From Strigamia acuminata (lineage: Eukaryota; Arthropoda; Chilopoda; Geophilomorpha; Linotaeniidae), in NCBI GenBank assembly GCA_949358305.1, contig OX442314.1, positions 49,610,581-49,670,580 on the forward strand: a stretch of DNA of 60,000 nucleotides, in the 5' to 3' direction. Shown here in pieces: positions 29,959 through 42,100 of this stretch; the stretch's first letter is position 1, and each line of letters starts with the position of its first letter. The notes beneath the pieces are model-generated. The model was not told the origin of the DNA. It worked only from the letters and a program-made list of their open reading frames with translations, and did not search any database. The position numbers and the translations under genes were made by a program.

Positions 29959-32900
29959 TTAAATTTCATTCTGAATATTTAAATATCGATAATTCGTCGT
30001 GTTTTTCCTGTAAAAAAGAAAAGCTGCAGCTAAAAATATAAGCATAGCGCAGGCTAAGATGCTTCCCACAATTGCACCTACAAGAAAAGAAGAGTTAGTT
30101 GAAGTGCACGGAAAAATTCTAAGCGAAAAGTGCAATTTTAGACGTTAAATAATCTATTTAAACAACTTACTTATCAATAAGATATTGTCTTCATGAATCA
30201 AGCACTCCTCCTCGATATCCACGGGTACGACCGAAGCCGTAATCCTTTTAAATTCTTTTAACGGACACGGGCTCGTGCAATCCTTTAGTTTCAGTTCGTA
30301 CGGCTCACGAGTCGTTTCATTTCGATATAGAATCTAAAGTAAATTTAAATAAAAATTTAAACATAAACATTTCTTAACACTAGAACGGCCGTAATTTCCC
30401 CCTACCTAGAACGGCCGAAACCGGTCAAAATGACCGGTCGAAATAACGTGCGCCAAACGTGCATAAAATGTTTGGGGTCAATTTAATTAAACATGCGAAG
30501 AAAATAATAAAACGAAAATTGATAGATTTTATAAAACCTGATAGAATCAAAATTTCCTGTTATAATTCTATCAGGTTTTATTATTTTCTTCGCATGTTTC
30601 ATTAATTTGACGCCCAAACATTTTATGCACGTATTGATTGTGCACGTTTTATTTTGACCGGTCATTTTGACCGGTTTCGGCCGAACTAGGTCAATTCTCT
30701 TTTTTTCATTATTTCTTAAGAAAAATACAACTTTCGCTGATTTATGATGTACCGTATATTGTCGATTACTACCCGGGCCTTTAATAACCCGCGGCCCTCC
30801 AATTGCGCGCGGACAAATTTTATTTTTGCCAATAACGCGCGGGCCTCGAATTGCGCGCGGGTACACAATTGGAGACCCGAAATGTTCCAAAATAGGATGA
30901 CAAATGAAACGTTTTGCATACGTTTCGGCAGAAAATTACCGAAACTTATGGAAAACGTTTCATTTGTCACACTTTTAGTCGCCGATACGTTCAAAAAATA
31001 GTCCACAGTTCTCTAATAGCGCACGGGCCAAAATATTTTTTTCTAATAGCGCACGGGTGCGCTATTTACAGATATACGGTAAAGCATCATAAATCAGCTA
31101 AAGTTACAAATTAACAGCATCGTAAACCCATTGGGTTTATTGCTGCAACTGTTTTAAACAGCTGTACCAGTCAAAATAACCGATATGGCCGTTCTAGTGT
31201 TAATCTGAAGACTTAAATTATTACTTTTACAAAATCGGTTCCATTTGCTTCGAGTAATTCCACCATGACCATACTACAATAAGGAGGTGCTTGTGGGTCA
31301 AATACCCCTAGCGCTGAGAGGAAGGCGGCAACGGTCGAATCGTGCTGTTAAATAAAACCAATTAACGTTCTTTGATCGAGTAAAACCAACAAACTGCACT
31401 TACGGCAGAGTACATGAATATTTTACGAAGATCCGTGGTGTTGTGAGTTATATTCTCCATGTTTTCGATCATTTCACCAACAAGTGGACCTATAACATTC
31501 AAAAAAGTCGTTTTTTTTTTCTCATTTTACAATTTCTGGTGAACAAACCCCCTCGTAGTCGGGCCATTTCGTGCGTCTTAACCGCCCAAGTGAAGTACAT
31601 GACCTCTAATTTTTTCAAATCTTCAAAAACTGTTGCGTTCACCCATGGTGGCAGTGTGAGATTATGAATTTGCTGCAAAGTTTAGTTTTCCAGATTTTAA
31701 AAATTTGTTTTTTTTAATTACGTTAATGAAACCATGAAGGATAACTTGGACACTAGGGTTTCTCAAAAACAGGACTTTTTGAAAAACCGGTATTTCGGTA
31801 TTTATGTTCAAAAAACCAGTAAACGGGTATTTTTCGGGAATATTTTTACTTTTACATTTCCTTTTTTTAAAATTAATTTTAAAAAATATTTTTTTTTGAA
31901 GATTTTTTGACATTTTGGATACGTTTTTAAATATATTTCACGTTCTGATTTTAAAAAAATTATTTTCTGGTTAATGTGTTAATGAGATGGAATTCAGGGT
32001 CAAGAAAAAACACACTTCTTCAATGGGTTTTGTAATTTTGATGCCATTTTTAAAACATACAAAAAAAATTTCAATAATTTTGAGAAATTTTTTTTAAAAA
32101 TGGTAATAACAATCATAATAATAATAAATAATAATAACGTAAAGAAGTTATTTTGTAAATAAATTTACTTGCTCCTTTAAACCCATTTCAATCAAAAAGG
32201 GTCAGGGAAACCCGAACCACAGTTAGTCAAACCCCTCAAGCGCGTGCCTCTCACATTCCTAATAATATTACAGATTCTATTGGACCGAATTTTTACTAAA
32301 AAAAAATATATAAAACAATAATAATAATAATTAATTAAAAATAAAATAGAAAAAAACTGACCATTTCCATCCCTAAAATTAAATATTTCGGCAGTGTTTT
32401 CCATATTTTTTTCCCAATAAAAACCGGTAAAAATACCGAACTAAAAACGGTATTCGGTTTTTTTATAAAAAATACCGGTAAATACCGGTAGAGAAACCCT
32501 ACGTGATATGGACACGTATTCACATGTTCAGAACGTTTTGCCACCGATGGCGCCACATAATTTATGGCCGCACTGTATTCTGGGATGACAACAAGTAACA
32601 AACAACGAATCAATAGGAAATAACGCACGGATACTAAGTGTCCATGTTATCCTTGGTTCATGTTAAAACTCACGTCGATGTATAAAATATCATAAAATTC
32701 CGACGCGTCGTCGAATTCCTTGACTTCGACTTGAGTTTTGTTGGTTAAAAACTTGTACAATTCCTTATATTGCTCGTTGATTTTCTTCGCTTCGGGCGAC
32801 TTCATTTCCTCCTGTAACAATTTATCATATTTCGGACAAATGGAATCCATCGATAATAGCTAAAAAAAATATATCGGTTTATTAAAATGCAATTTTTATA

Positions 32901-33757
32901 ACCGTTACTAATTTTTTTTTATTACGTAATCATCATCCAGTGGAATTGTATGTACTGGAATTGGCTGCCACGGAAGATTTTGATTCCACACGTGTCGTCC
33001 TTCCGGCGGAAGAAACCCGGCTAGATTGGCGTAAGCACTCATCAGAGTCCGATCGACATTCGTACTCCGAACATAAACAGTATTGTAATTGTACGTCTCG
33101 TTTATTAAATTTCCGTATCGTTTTCTCAGATATTCTCCCGTTTCATACTGTTGCTTCATTCCGAGCTAAAAATTAAATAAATAAATAAAAAAATTAAAAA
33201 AAAAAAAATTTTTCTCTTATAAATCTGATTATTAATTATTATTATGAGTTAAACCGTTGTCAGCTGTCCTAAACCATCGGGCCAAGCATTTTTCCACGGA
33301 TCTGTGGGATAAGTGTCGGTGGGTGAGCGATCGCCGTGTCGAAACAACTGCAAATAGCGAAGAAATTAGTCAAAATAACCTTGAACATTCGTTATCAACA
33401 ATTTGCAGTGATAAATATGTAATTACACTAATTATTTATGCAAAGATTGCAACAAAACTACATATAAAACACTTCACTTCACACGAAAAGAAAAGAAAAG
33501 AATAAGGTTTTCTCGGTAAGAACAAGGATATGTCCTTGACGAAACGTGCGACTATTTTTAGTTTTAAAATCAAGGAAATTCAAAAATTCAAACTGCAAAA
33601 CTTGTAATAAATTTTTCTTTGATCGTTGGATTAATCGTGCAGGAATACTTACGAATTGGACTAGTTTTAATTGCAAATCCTCGGCGTTTGCGATGAGCAG
33701 TAAATTGAGAATCGCGAGCCAACATACGTTCAAATTGAAACCGATCGAGGATAACAT
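29959..33757 (-). CDS. Histidine acid phosphatase, lysosomal/membrane type
   Basis: Nine exons with GT..AG introns and consistent phases: 33757-33653, 33347-33255, 33165-32926, 32859-32674, 31672-31549, 31489-31404, 31344-31225, 30333-30171, 30077-29959. The joined frame is 411 residues, near the usual 400-430 of this family. A signal peptide spans residues 1-25 ([11 protein letters not shown]). The catalytic RHGDRSP is at 38-44, where His forms the phosphohistidine. The conserved [15 protein letters not shown] (about 91-105) contributes an active-site Arg, and SAHDST (about 277-282) carries the proton-donor Asp. Near the C-terminus [20 protein letters not shown] is a membrane helix followed by a short tail ending [10 protein letters not shown], so the enzyme would sit in lysosomal or cell-surface membrane with its active site in the lumen. 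It would hydrolyse phosphomonoesters at acid pH. Introns 4 and 7 carry DNA transposons. The donor of exon 2 (GTTTAA) is weak. It matches ACP2-like proteins. Confidence 0.93.
30378..31199. mobile_element. Nested TTAA element (piggyBac-like) in acid phosphatase intron 7
   Basis: 13-base inverted ends CACTAGAACGGCC and TTAA on both sides (30374-30377, 31200-31203) bound 822 bases. Inside are two further palindromic units: 30402-30690, whose arms carry CCGGTCAAAATGACCGG and face each other across CATGCGAAGAAAATAATAAA copies, and about 30728-31105, whose ends share CTGATTTATGATG and ACCGTATAT. It looks like one MITE that received others, or a mosaic. No transposase. Confidence 0.8.
31752..32503. 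mobile_element. hAT-like relic in acid phosphatase intron 4
   Basis: Ends TAGGGTTTCTC and GAGAAACCCTA face each other. Subterminal CCGGTATTT and AAATACCGG motifs recur inward from both ends. Flanking 8-mers ACTTGGAC and ATATGGAC agree at six of eight bases. The interior is AT-rich and non-coding. Exact ends are uncertain. Confidence 0.5.
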
Positions 33758-34032
33758 CGTGTTGCGGCCTCAGCAAATCCCGGCCTTCAATATCGCGATT
33801 CTGGGGTCCGCCTGCAACAGATCGATTTGCGATCAGCCATCACGATTATTTAAAATATTTAGAAACAATCGGGACAGTTGTTACCAGACGATGTCGCGAG
33901 ACACGAGGTGAGGAAGACAACGTCAATCGCCACGATGAGTAAAAGTGGTTAGGAGTTAGTTGCAGGTGCTCTCACCGCGGCGCTGCGTGTGGTGTGGCTT
34001 GACAAGGATGTAGAAAGCGATGAAATAGTTAT
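33758..34032. promoter_or_regulatory. 5' flank of the acid phosphatase gene
   Basis: No TATA box could be fixed. The interval between this gene and the orphan exon upstream is about 275 bases, so the upstream gene's terminator and this promoter are close. Confidence 0.3.
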
Positions 34033-34354
34033 TTAGACACGCGTGTTGAGTTTAATTAGAAATAAAAGTTGGAATTTAATGTTTCGAAGGTGTTTTCGGT
34101 GATTATTGAATGTCGGATGTGTGAGGGAGTTTTTATAAACTGTGGTTTTAGTTTGTTTATGTTCGTGTGGCGGCGCTGCGAATGCATTCTTGATTTGATG
34201 ATTTTTTGAAGAGATTTGATTGTGGAAGGAATCTTCTGATGAGTTCTGACCTGTGCAATCTGTTTGATCTAAAGGGTCAAAGTTTTGCTCGTTGTCATCT
34301 GATCTGTGCTTCTTTATCTGTTTTTGGAAATCTGGTTCAAATTGTGGTTTAATT
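34033..34354 (-). CDS. Orphan terminal exon of an unknown gene
   Basis: On the minus strand a strong acceptor (TTTGTTTTCTTTTCAAG, ending at 34355) opens 106 codons without a stop until 34033. The product is hydrophilic, Gln/Asn/His/Lys-rich (IKPQFEPDFQKQIKKHRSDD near its start, KQTKTTVYKN near the middle). There is no in-frame ATG, so upstream exons are needed. The complete 12.7-kb Gypsy element inserted 37 bases upstream of this acceptor, so it would now lie in this gene's intron. Upstream exons would be beyond 47115. Unrecognised; may be a chance frame. Confidence 0.35.
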
Positions 34355-34394
34355 CTTGAAAAGAAAACAAATTGTAAGCAAAAAATGAACCTTT

Positions 34395-35214
34395 TGTCGC
34401 GTCCTACTTGGTATAGGTTTAAATAGCGCTAACGTGTAATACTTTACCTGTGATCAATTATGTAAATACCCAAATGAATACCAAATGTATGTAAATAAAC
34501 AGGTAATTTATTCACCAGGCTTTATGCCTTTAAAATACACTCAGTAATAATTCTAGAGTCGACGTGGTCAGCGTCGAACAAAGGATTTCTCAAGATGGCG
34601 TCGTCGATTCCGCGTGGTCGGCGGAACAAAGGCGGCGTCTCGAGTTGTCGTCAATTCGTCACGGATTCGTCTTCACGGACGCGGTGGAATGCTCTTTCGA
34701 GTCTTCTATCCGTGCCTGTTGTCTAGGGTTTGTTTAGCGTCGCAGAGGCCTCGTCTAGGAACTTTGGGGTTCCCTACAAAGCACTCGGACACTTACTTCG
34801 GCGAATAATCGTCTGGGCGATTATTCTGGGTGATTTCACAAGGGCTATTCTCGTGCTTTCGCAGGAATAGCTCGCAAGTGACTTCGTGAGAGTTACAGTT
34901 TGCACTTTACTCAGCGATCCTCGATCAATCCTAACTTGTAGTTGAAGTTGGCCTGACGGTGAGGTAGTTGCTGTGTTCTTGGTGTCGTTTGTGTAAGTTC
35001 TGACTTTAGGCGGGAAACACAGCCTTTTATGCAGTGGGGTGAAGGGCCGGCGATCAACCAATGGGGGCTGACCATCAGCCGCTTCCTCCCCCTCGGGGCA
35101 CACACCTGCCATGGGGAGGTGGAGCCAACTCGGGGGGGAACGACTCTTCAATCACAGTGACTCAGAGGACAAGCATCCGCCCTGGGGGGACACTTATCCA
35201 ACTGGGTCACCACA
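34395..35214 (-). repeat. 3' LTR (820 bases)
   Basis: Reads TGTGGTGACC ... GGACGCGACA on the minus strand. Each base sits exactly 11900 positions before its partner in the 5' LTR, with no difference seen. Confidence 0.95.
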
Positions 35215-35258
35215 CGTCCCTCCTCCAGCTTCGATCTCGGATCGGAGCGATCTCAATT

Positions 35259-38200
35259 TTATCGCTCTCCTCTGCGAAGAGCCGGCAGCACTCCTCTGCA
35301 TGGGCGGAGGATCACTGGTGGCACTGCCGGGGGCGGCGGTGGTAAATCCGGGGGCAGAGAGGTTGTCAGATCCGCAGGATTCTGTCGCTCGTTGATGAAG
35401 TACTGCGGGTGACCGCCGACCGGCTCGCCAATCAGTCCCGTACGTTCGTGGATCCAAATCCGGGTGGATGCCGGGAATCGGTCGGGAACGAGCCGGATCC
35501 TTCGCGACTCGGCGCTCGATCCGGGTTTCCGGTGGGCTCGCAAGATTCGGCGATGGAAGACGGCGTCCATGGTAGATCGGGCCTCTCTGTTCAGCCATTT
35601 GAGGACCGACTCGCCGTGATCATCGGAGTCAATGATGCGTTGTCGCGTGAACTCCGACATCTGAAGGAAGGGGTATTCCACTCCCAGCCTCAAATAAAGC
35701 TGCGCTGCTGGGGGCGGCGGAGGCGATGGAGGAAGTGGAATCTCCATTGGACTCTCCAACGGTGGCGTAGCCGGCTCTGTTGTAAGAGCGGCCAGCTCTG
35801 CCGCTGGTGGCGAAGGAGAGGGCAGCGGAGGAGTTCGCGGTCCTCGGTTGGAGCGCTTCGGAATCAATTTGGGTCGATTCGCATACCGCTTCTCCTTTGG
35901 GAATACCGGCTTTGGGGTCGGTATGTATGGTTGGACCGCCGCCTCTGGGGGGGCGGTCTCGATGGCCTGTGGGAGGCTCGCTGTCGTTCCCGGTATCTCC
36001 GGAGCCTCCCGAATTGTTCGCAACAAGGAAGGGTGGACTCCGGGGTTCCGGTAGCGGAATGCCAACGAACGCATCTTCGAAAACTGCAGGCCTGGGTTCT
36101 CCGTATTCCTGGCCAGGTCGAAGCGCAGCGAGGCGGGCTCAGGAGTCCATCCGGCCCATACCTGGTACAACGCCCGAGGAAGGTGAACTCCCTCACGGTC
36201 GACGATTGTCCAGGCCGCCATAGCCTGCCGACTGTCCAAGAAGACGCCCAGGGACAGCAGCTGGGCCATGACGTTCGTCACTGCCAAATTCAAACCGCTC
36301 CGATGGCAGGGGTGAGCGCGGTCCGGATTGCCACTGAATTGTTGTGACAGCGTCCGCATCTGTTCGATCGCCCAATTGATGTGGTGGGTTTGGGCGGCGT
36401 CGGCCTGTCGTATGGCCAACTCGGCAATCGCGGGGTTCTCGTATTCGGCCAGATATTCTTGTAGCTCGCTGAGTGGGGGATAGGCCGCTTCACGCCGGCA
36501 TCGAGCGTCCATCTCTCGCTGGGCGTACCATTCGGCGTTGCGATAAGGTCGACACACTCGTGGCGTTGGGGGTGACGGTGGACGGCCCAGCCCGGGTAGA
36601 TTATCGTATCTGACCCGCTTCGGAGCTGGATCCCCCACCGGAATCATCCGGGGAGGGGTCCAAGCGGTCACGGCTGGGTTTGTACCCTCGAGGAGTGGCG
36701 GCCATCGCGATTGCACTTGTGGGGGCACAAGCGCGGTGGGCACAGCCGGTGTTGAGCCCGACGGCCGGTTGGCCGCGTATCCTCGGAAGGCGTTCTTCAA
36801 TGCTACGGCCAGATCCTGTTTTGTAACCGGCCCATCTTTGTCCGACTCATCTGGGGACATTTGCTCTTCCGTCAACTCTCCCAAATCAATCTCTGCTTGG
36901 CGCCTGGACGGTCCAGCCGTGGGTCCGAGACTCTGGGGTTCGGACCGTTTCGCGGCGGCCATCTCTCGCTCCTTCTCTAATCCCTTAGCTATCAGGGATT
37001 GTGCTCGCAACTTCTGACGTACTTTGCGCTTTCGATTCCTCCGGGTGCTGGCTGCGACGGATCTTCGTTGGGCCGTCCTCTGGGGGACGTCCGTCGGAGA
37101 ATTCGGTCTCTGGTGTGATGAGACGGTTCGTCGCGACGAGGATTGATCTGACGACTGTGTGGTAATCGCCATGAACAACGAGGATCTTTTCTTTCCTCGA
37201 TCTTGGTGTGTCTCGGTCCTCGCAGCCCAGTGGGCGGAAGATTCGACTGTTCGCTCAGCCCGCGCGTCGTCTGGCGAGGCAGGCTCGAGCGTTACTACTC
37301 GGCGACACTCCGAGCGCACGACAACTCGAGTTCGGGAACTGGAGCTGCTCGAGCGGCTGCGGTAGTCGCGGCTCGTTGACGGGCCGGCCTCTATTGGGGA
37401 GACGGCCTGTCTTCTTCGTGCGGGTCCGCGTGGGGCGGACTCCGCCGGACGCTTCGATCTTCTGTGATGGCGGCGACTTCCCAGGATACCAGCGTGGTAT
37501 AACTGCCACATCTCAGACTGCGTGGCCGTAAAATTCGCCGGCGGTATCCATCTGGGTGTCAGATGATCTTCTTCGATGTCGCGAAGCCATCTACGGATTT
37601 CTTCGGGGGAGAAACCGTTTCTCTCGAGAACTCGGGTTACTCCGTGAGTCTCGGTGCGCTTTAAGCGTTTGATCTCGTCGTCCACTATTCTCTGGCGGGC
37701 TGCCAAGGTCGGGGCCTCGCTCCACCTATGGGAGGTGTGCAGCTCGGCCACCGTGCCTGGGTAAGCCTCTTCCAGGTACCCGGAGTAAACGGGGCTCGGC
37801 GGATCCGCATCGGGTGGGATCCGCGGCCCCACTCGCTCCCTCATCTCCTTCGTCATGCACTCGACCAGCGTTTTTGATCGCTCGAATTTTTCCTCGAGGG
37901 TCCTGGAATACATCAATCGGATTTTCCAGGCGCTGGTCTCTGCAGGATAGGCCTGCCGCAGGTAAATCGGCAGGGCTCCGCGAAAGATGTTGTTGGCGGT
38001 TGACGCCGTCGGAGGCAGGGCGTCCCACGATTCTAGCGGGTCGACCTGAATAATTTTAGATCACAAGATTAATATAATAAATCCCAGTTAACGATGGGGA
38101 TCAGAAATATGCTCAAGATCGACGGTGGCAGCAACTCCTTTCTTTTGTTGCGGCCGTCGGTCTTATTTTCTTGTTTCGCAGTTCTGCGATGATCTCCGCC

Positions 38201-38723
38201 GTCGTAGCGCTGATCCAACACTACTTTTGAACTCAGGTGATCCGCTTTTTTGGAAGGGGTCGCAGGCAAAACCGATCGTTAAATTTTAATTTCTTACGCT
38301 AAACTTTTTTATTTTAACTCTAATCGTATTTTAATTTATTACGATGTTTAAATTTAAAAGAAAGAAAACCTTTAGTTTTGGTTTTGGTTTGCCACGACGC
38401 CATTCCGCGAACACTTCCTTTGTTCTAGTTTTTTGGCGGCCTTGACTCCGAGGTGAATCTGGGTCCACTCTCGGGTTTTTAGCCAGCCTTAAATCAACAA
38501 TAAAACAGAAAGAAATATATCAGTCACAAGTCACGCTCCAATCTGGGTTGGATGCAACAGATTCAAAGAATTATGTGATTTCTCTGGGGAAATCACACTA
38601 ATTTACCTGCAACGGCGGTTGTTCGTCCCAATTCTCATCTTCTTCTGCATTTACGATTATGCCGTCGCTCTCGTCTCTCGACGATGCGCTCGGCTCTAAT
38701 CGTGGGTTGCGTCGATCGGCCAT
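35259..38723 (-). CDS. Third gene of the Gypsy element: two-exon, non-envelope protein of unknown function
   Basis: Exon 1 is 38723-38607 (ATG, 39 codons, starts MADRRNPRLEPS, acidic, ends CAG before GTAAAT). Exon 2 is 38045-35259 after TTATTCAG, in phase 0, 928 codons plus stop; total 967 residues. The 561-base intron is bounded at the same codon as in the diverged copy at 9101. Visible parts: an N-terminal helical region with MRERVGPRI and RVLERNGFSPEEIRRWLR; ATQSEMWQL; a Ser/Arg-rich linker; a second helical region with AAWTIVDREGV, RALYQVWAGW and FRYRNPGVHPSLLR; proline-rich runs; and a C-terminal part with FPASTRIWIHER, YFINE and LPPPPPAV. There is no signal peptide, membrane segment, cysteine cluster or furin-like site, so it is not an envelope. 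A structural or assembly role, or an anti-host-defence role, are guesses only. Confidence 0.85.
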
Positions 38724-39103
38724 TTCAATTTAGGAAAATGAAGTTTTGTTTGAGAGGTCTTTGTCTTTCTCTTTGGGGGAGAAGCAAAAACACGTCTCGT
38801 CGTGTTAAAAACAGTCGGAAACTGGGCCTATCGACGCTGAGAATTGTGGGTCTCGAACGCGTCTCGTATTTTGCGAGATCCGCCGTGCTGGCAATGACGC
38901 TACGGGGTCGACCGCGTGGTTTCGTTGTCACGTGGTCGCCCGCTACGTCATAACTTCTCGTCTGTTAGTGGTGACTGCGACAATTCGTTGCGAAGTTTGG
39001 ATTTAGCTAATTTTTCGCGTCTCAACATGTGCAGCAGCTCTCGTAAGTAAATCTTTTTATTTTACAAGGCCTCCGCTCCATGTTATCACATTTTCTTTTA
39101 TTT

Positions 39104-42100
39104 TTAGTTCTTCCCCACGACTTTGCCGTCCCGAATGAACGGATTATTGCTTCGTCGTGGTCGAAGGTTGATTTTCGACGTGCTCGTAGATCGTGACTCT
39201 ACTTGCTCGTTCATCTCCGATGTGTTGGCATTTTTCTCATTACTAATTTTTTTATTTTCCATTTCAGAAGTACTTTCTTCTGCTTCCTCCCTCTCCGAAA
39301 TTGCTTGCTCCGGCTGTGCTGGAGCCTCGTCGGCCGGAGATTCGGCGTCGAAGAATTCATCCTCGTCCTCCGCTATATTTTCAGCTTCATTTGTTTTTTG
39401 GAACGTGTCGACCACGGTGCCCCCTTGGCCGCTGTGTGTCTGACCTTCCAGCCAGATTTCTTGGGGAAACTCTGGCAGATATGGCCTTAAATCTCGGCCA
39501 TGTATCGACTGAAAATTTTTGTTGTCCTCTAAGCGGCGTAGTTGGTATGCGTTGCCGCCGTGTTCGGCCACAATTACATAGGGACCGTCCCTCTTGTCGG
39601 CTAAACCTGCGGCGATGCCCCTCGCTGCATTGGACAACGTGTGTGCCTCCTTCCACACTAGATCATTCACTTTAAAGTTCGCGAAAGCGAGATCGCCTTC
39701 TTTATCTGCGATTCTTTCTCTCATGTTGAAAATATGCGCCATCATATGCTGGTATGTGTCGGATATAGTCTGTTCCAACCGGCACACGTACTCGTGTGGG
39801 CTCGATGGGTCTAATACGTTAACAGCTTCGGCAACGCGTGGGTCCCATGGCATCCTTAATTCGCGGGCGAAGTTGAGGTACGCCGGTGAGAATTCGCGTG
39901 TTCTTGACACGGTTGAGCGAATGCTGAAAGCGATTTCTCGCAGGTATTCGTCCCATCGATTGTGAATATCGGTGAATACTGTCAGCGCATATTTTATGTC
40001 TTTATTTAATCTCTCGACTGGGTTTGTCTGAGGATTATACGTGGAGGTGTTTGATGCATCCATTTTAAATTTTCTACAGAAGTCCTTATATATTCTCGAT
40101 CGGAATTGGGGGCCGTTATCCGAAATGAGTTTTCTGGGAAACCCAAATCGCATTGCCACGTCGTAAAGGCACTCGACTATGTTTTCAGCCGAGGGCTTCG
40201 CGAGGGCGTACAGCTCCGGCCATCGGGTGGCCACGTCCATAATTACGAGAATATACATGTTCTTGTTTCCCGTTGTGGGCTTGGGGCCCATCAAGTCTAT
40301 GCTTAAGCAGTCAAACGGTGCGTAGGGTCCGAGAGACATGGCGTTTCTGGCCACTTTATCTCGCGGTCTGCACGCTTGGCACCGGGGGCAGTGTCGGATA
40401 AATTTCGTTATCTTTTGCCGCGCGCCCGGCCAGAAGAAAAGTTGTTTTACTCGATAAAGGGTCCTCGCCACGCCAGAATGGCTGGCGAGCGGGTGTCCGT
40501 GCATCAGCCACAACAGTCGGGTGTGCAGCGATGCCGGCACGACCACTTTAACCGAGTTTCCCGCTCCGCTGAGGTCATCTTGAAACGTCGGGTGGTATTT
40601 TACCAGGAGTTCATCATCTATGAGGTAGCTTGTTGCTTCTTTGACGAACTGTTTCCGGCGGTGTGGGTTTGTCATCCCTTCCGGAAATTCGCCGTTCAGC
40701 AAATATTGCGTTATAATTTGACATTTTGTGTCTGCTGCCTGGTGTTCGACGAACTCACGTCTCGTGGGTGGAGCGTATTGTGTTTTTTCTTCAATTTTTG
40801 CTGTGAAGGCGCGTAGTAGTGTTTTGTGGGTTTCTCCGGGGGGCGGAGATTGAATTTCGGATGTTGAATTGTTTGTCCCAGCTGGCTGGTATGTTCGAGT
40901 CCAAAAACCACAAAACGTTCTATCTTCAGGCTCCATCACTGGTAGCTCGTTCGCCTTTCGCAAACGCCATATTCTCCGTGGAGTCGGGCAGTACAAGAGG
41001 TGGGTGTCGTCCTCGCCGTCGTCGTCTGGTCCCTGGGGGTCAGAGGCTGGGGCTCTCGAGAGGGCGTCGGCCACATGATTGTACTTCCCGGGGCGGTACG
41101 TAATTGTTATATCGCACGCCATTAACTCCAGTTGCCATCGTGCGAGTCGGCCGGAGGGTTCCTTGAGCTTCATCAACCAGCTTAGTGCCTGGTGATCTGT
41201 CTGAACCTCGAAGTTCGTGTACTCCAGATAGTCGCGAAATTTCCGAACTGCCCAAATTACGGCTAGGCATTCTAGTTCCGTTGCCGTATAATTTTTCTCC
41301 GCGCCCTGTATTTTTCTGCTTATAAACATACAGGGTACTTCTTGCGAGATTCCGTTGTACACGTGGGTCTGCAGAAGGGCTGCACCCAGTCCGATTTTAC
41401 TCGCGTCGGTGTGCAACACGAACGGTCGGTTTAGGTCCGGCAATGGCATCTTTTCGACGTCAGCCAGCATTTGCTTGATAGTGCTAAATGCGGCCTCGCA
41501 CTGGACCGTCCACTCAAACTCTTTATCCGTTCGTAAGAGATCCGTTATAGGCGCGGCCACTTCAGCCAGACCAGAGAGTAGTCGGCCGAAGAAATTGACC
41601 ATGCCCATGAATCTCTGGACACCTTTTATATCTTCGGGGGCGGGGAATCCGTTTATTGCTTTGACTTTTTCGGGGTCAATCGCGATTCCCTCGACTCCTA
41701 TTCGATATCCTAGGAAGGCAAGCTCTTTCCTGCAAAACTTGCTCTTCCCTGGATGGATGTGGAGTCCTGCCTTGGCTAGGCGAGAGACCACTCTATCGAT
41801 GTGGTCTATATGTTCTTCGAATGTGTCCGACGTTATTATGATGTCGTCGAGATACGCCCACACGAAGTCGTGCAGCATATCTCCCAACACGCTTTCGATC
41901 AGTTTCTGGAACGTGCTCGGGGCGTTTACAAGCCCGAACGGCATCACGTTGAACATTAGTCTTCCTATCGGGGAGTAGAAAGCCGTTTTCAGTTTGTCTT
42001 CGGGTTTTAGCTCCACTTGCCAATACCCCTTTGACAGGTCCATGGTGGTTACCCACTTGAACGGGCTCAGTTCCCGGAGGATCGAGTCTATAGACGGCAT

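Noticed and set aside
35409-36347. Long open frame (312 codons) antisense to the third gene
   Set aside because: It mirrors the GC-rich codons of the gene on the other strand and has no recognisable domain; the sense gene is conserved in two copies.
35259-38045. Third gene as an env gene
   Set aside because: No signal peptide, membrane helix, furin-like site or Cys pattern is visible.
41355-41978. 207-codon frame antisense to pol
   Set aside because: Shadow of RT and RNase H coding sequence.
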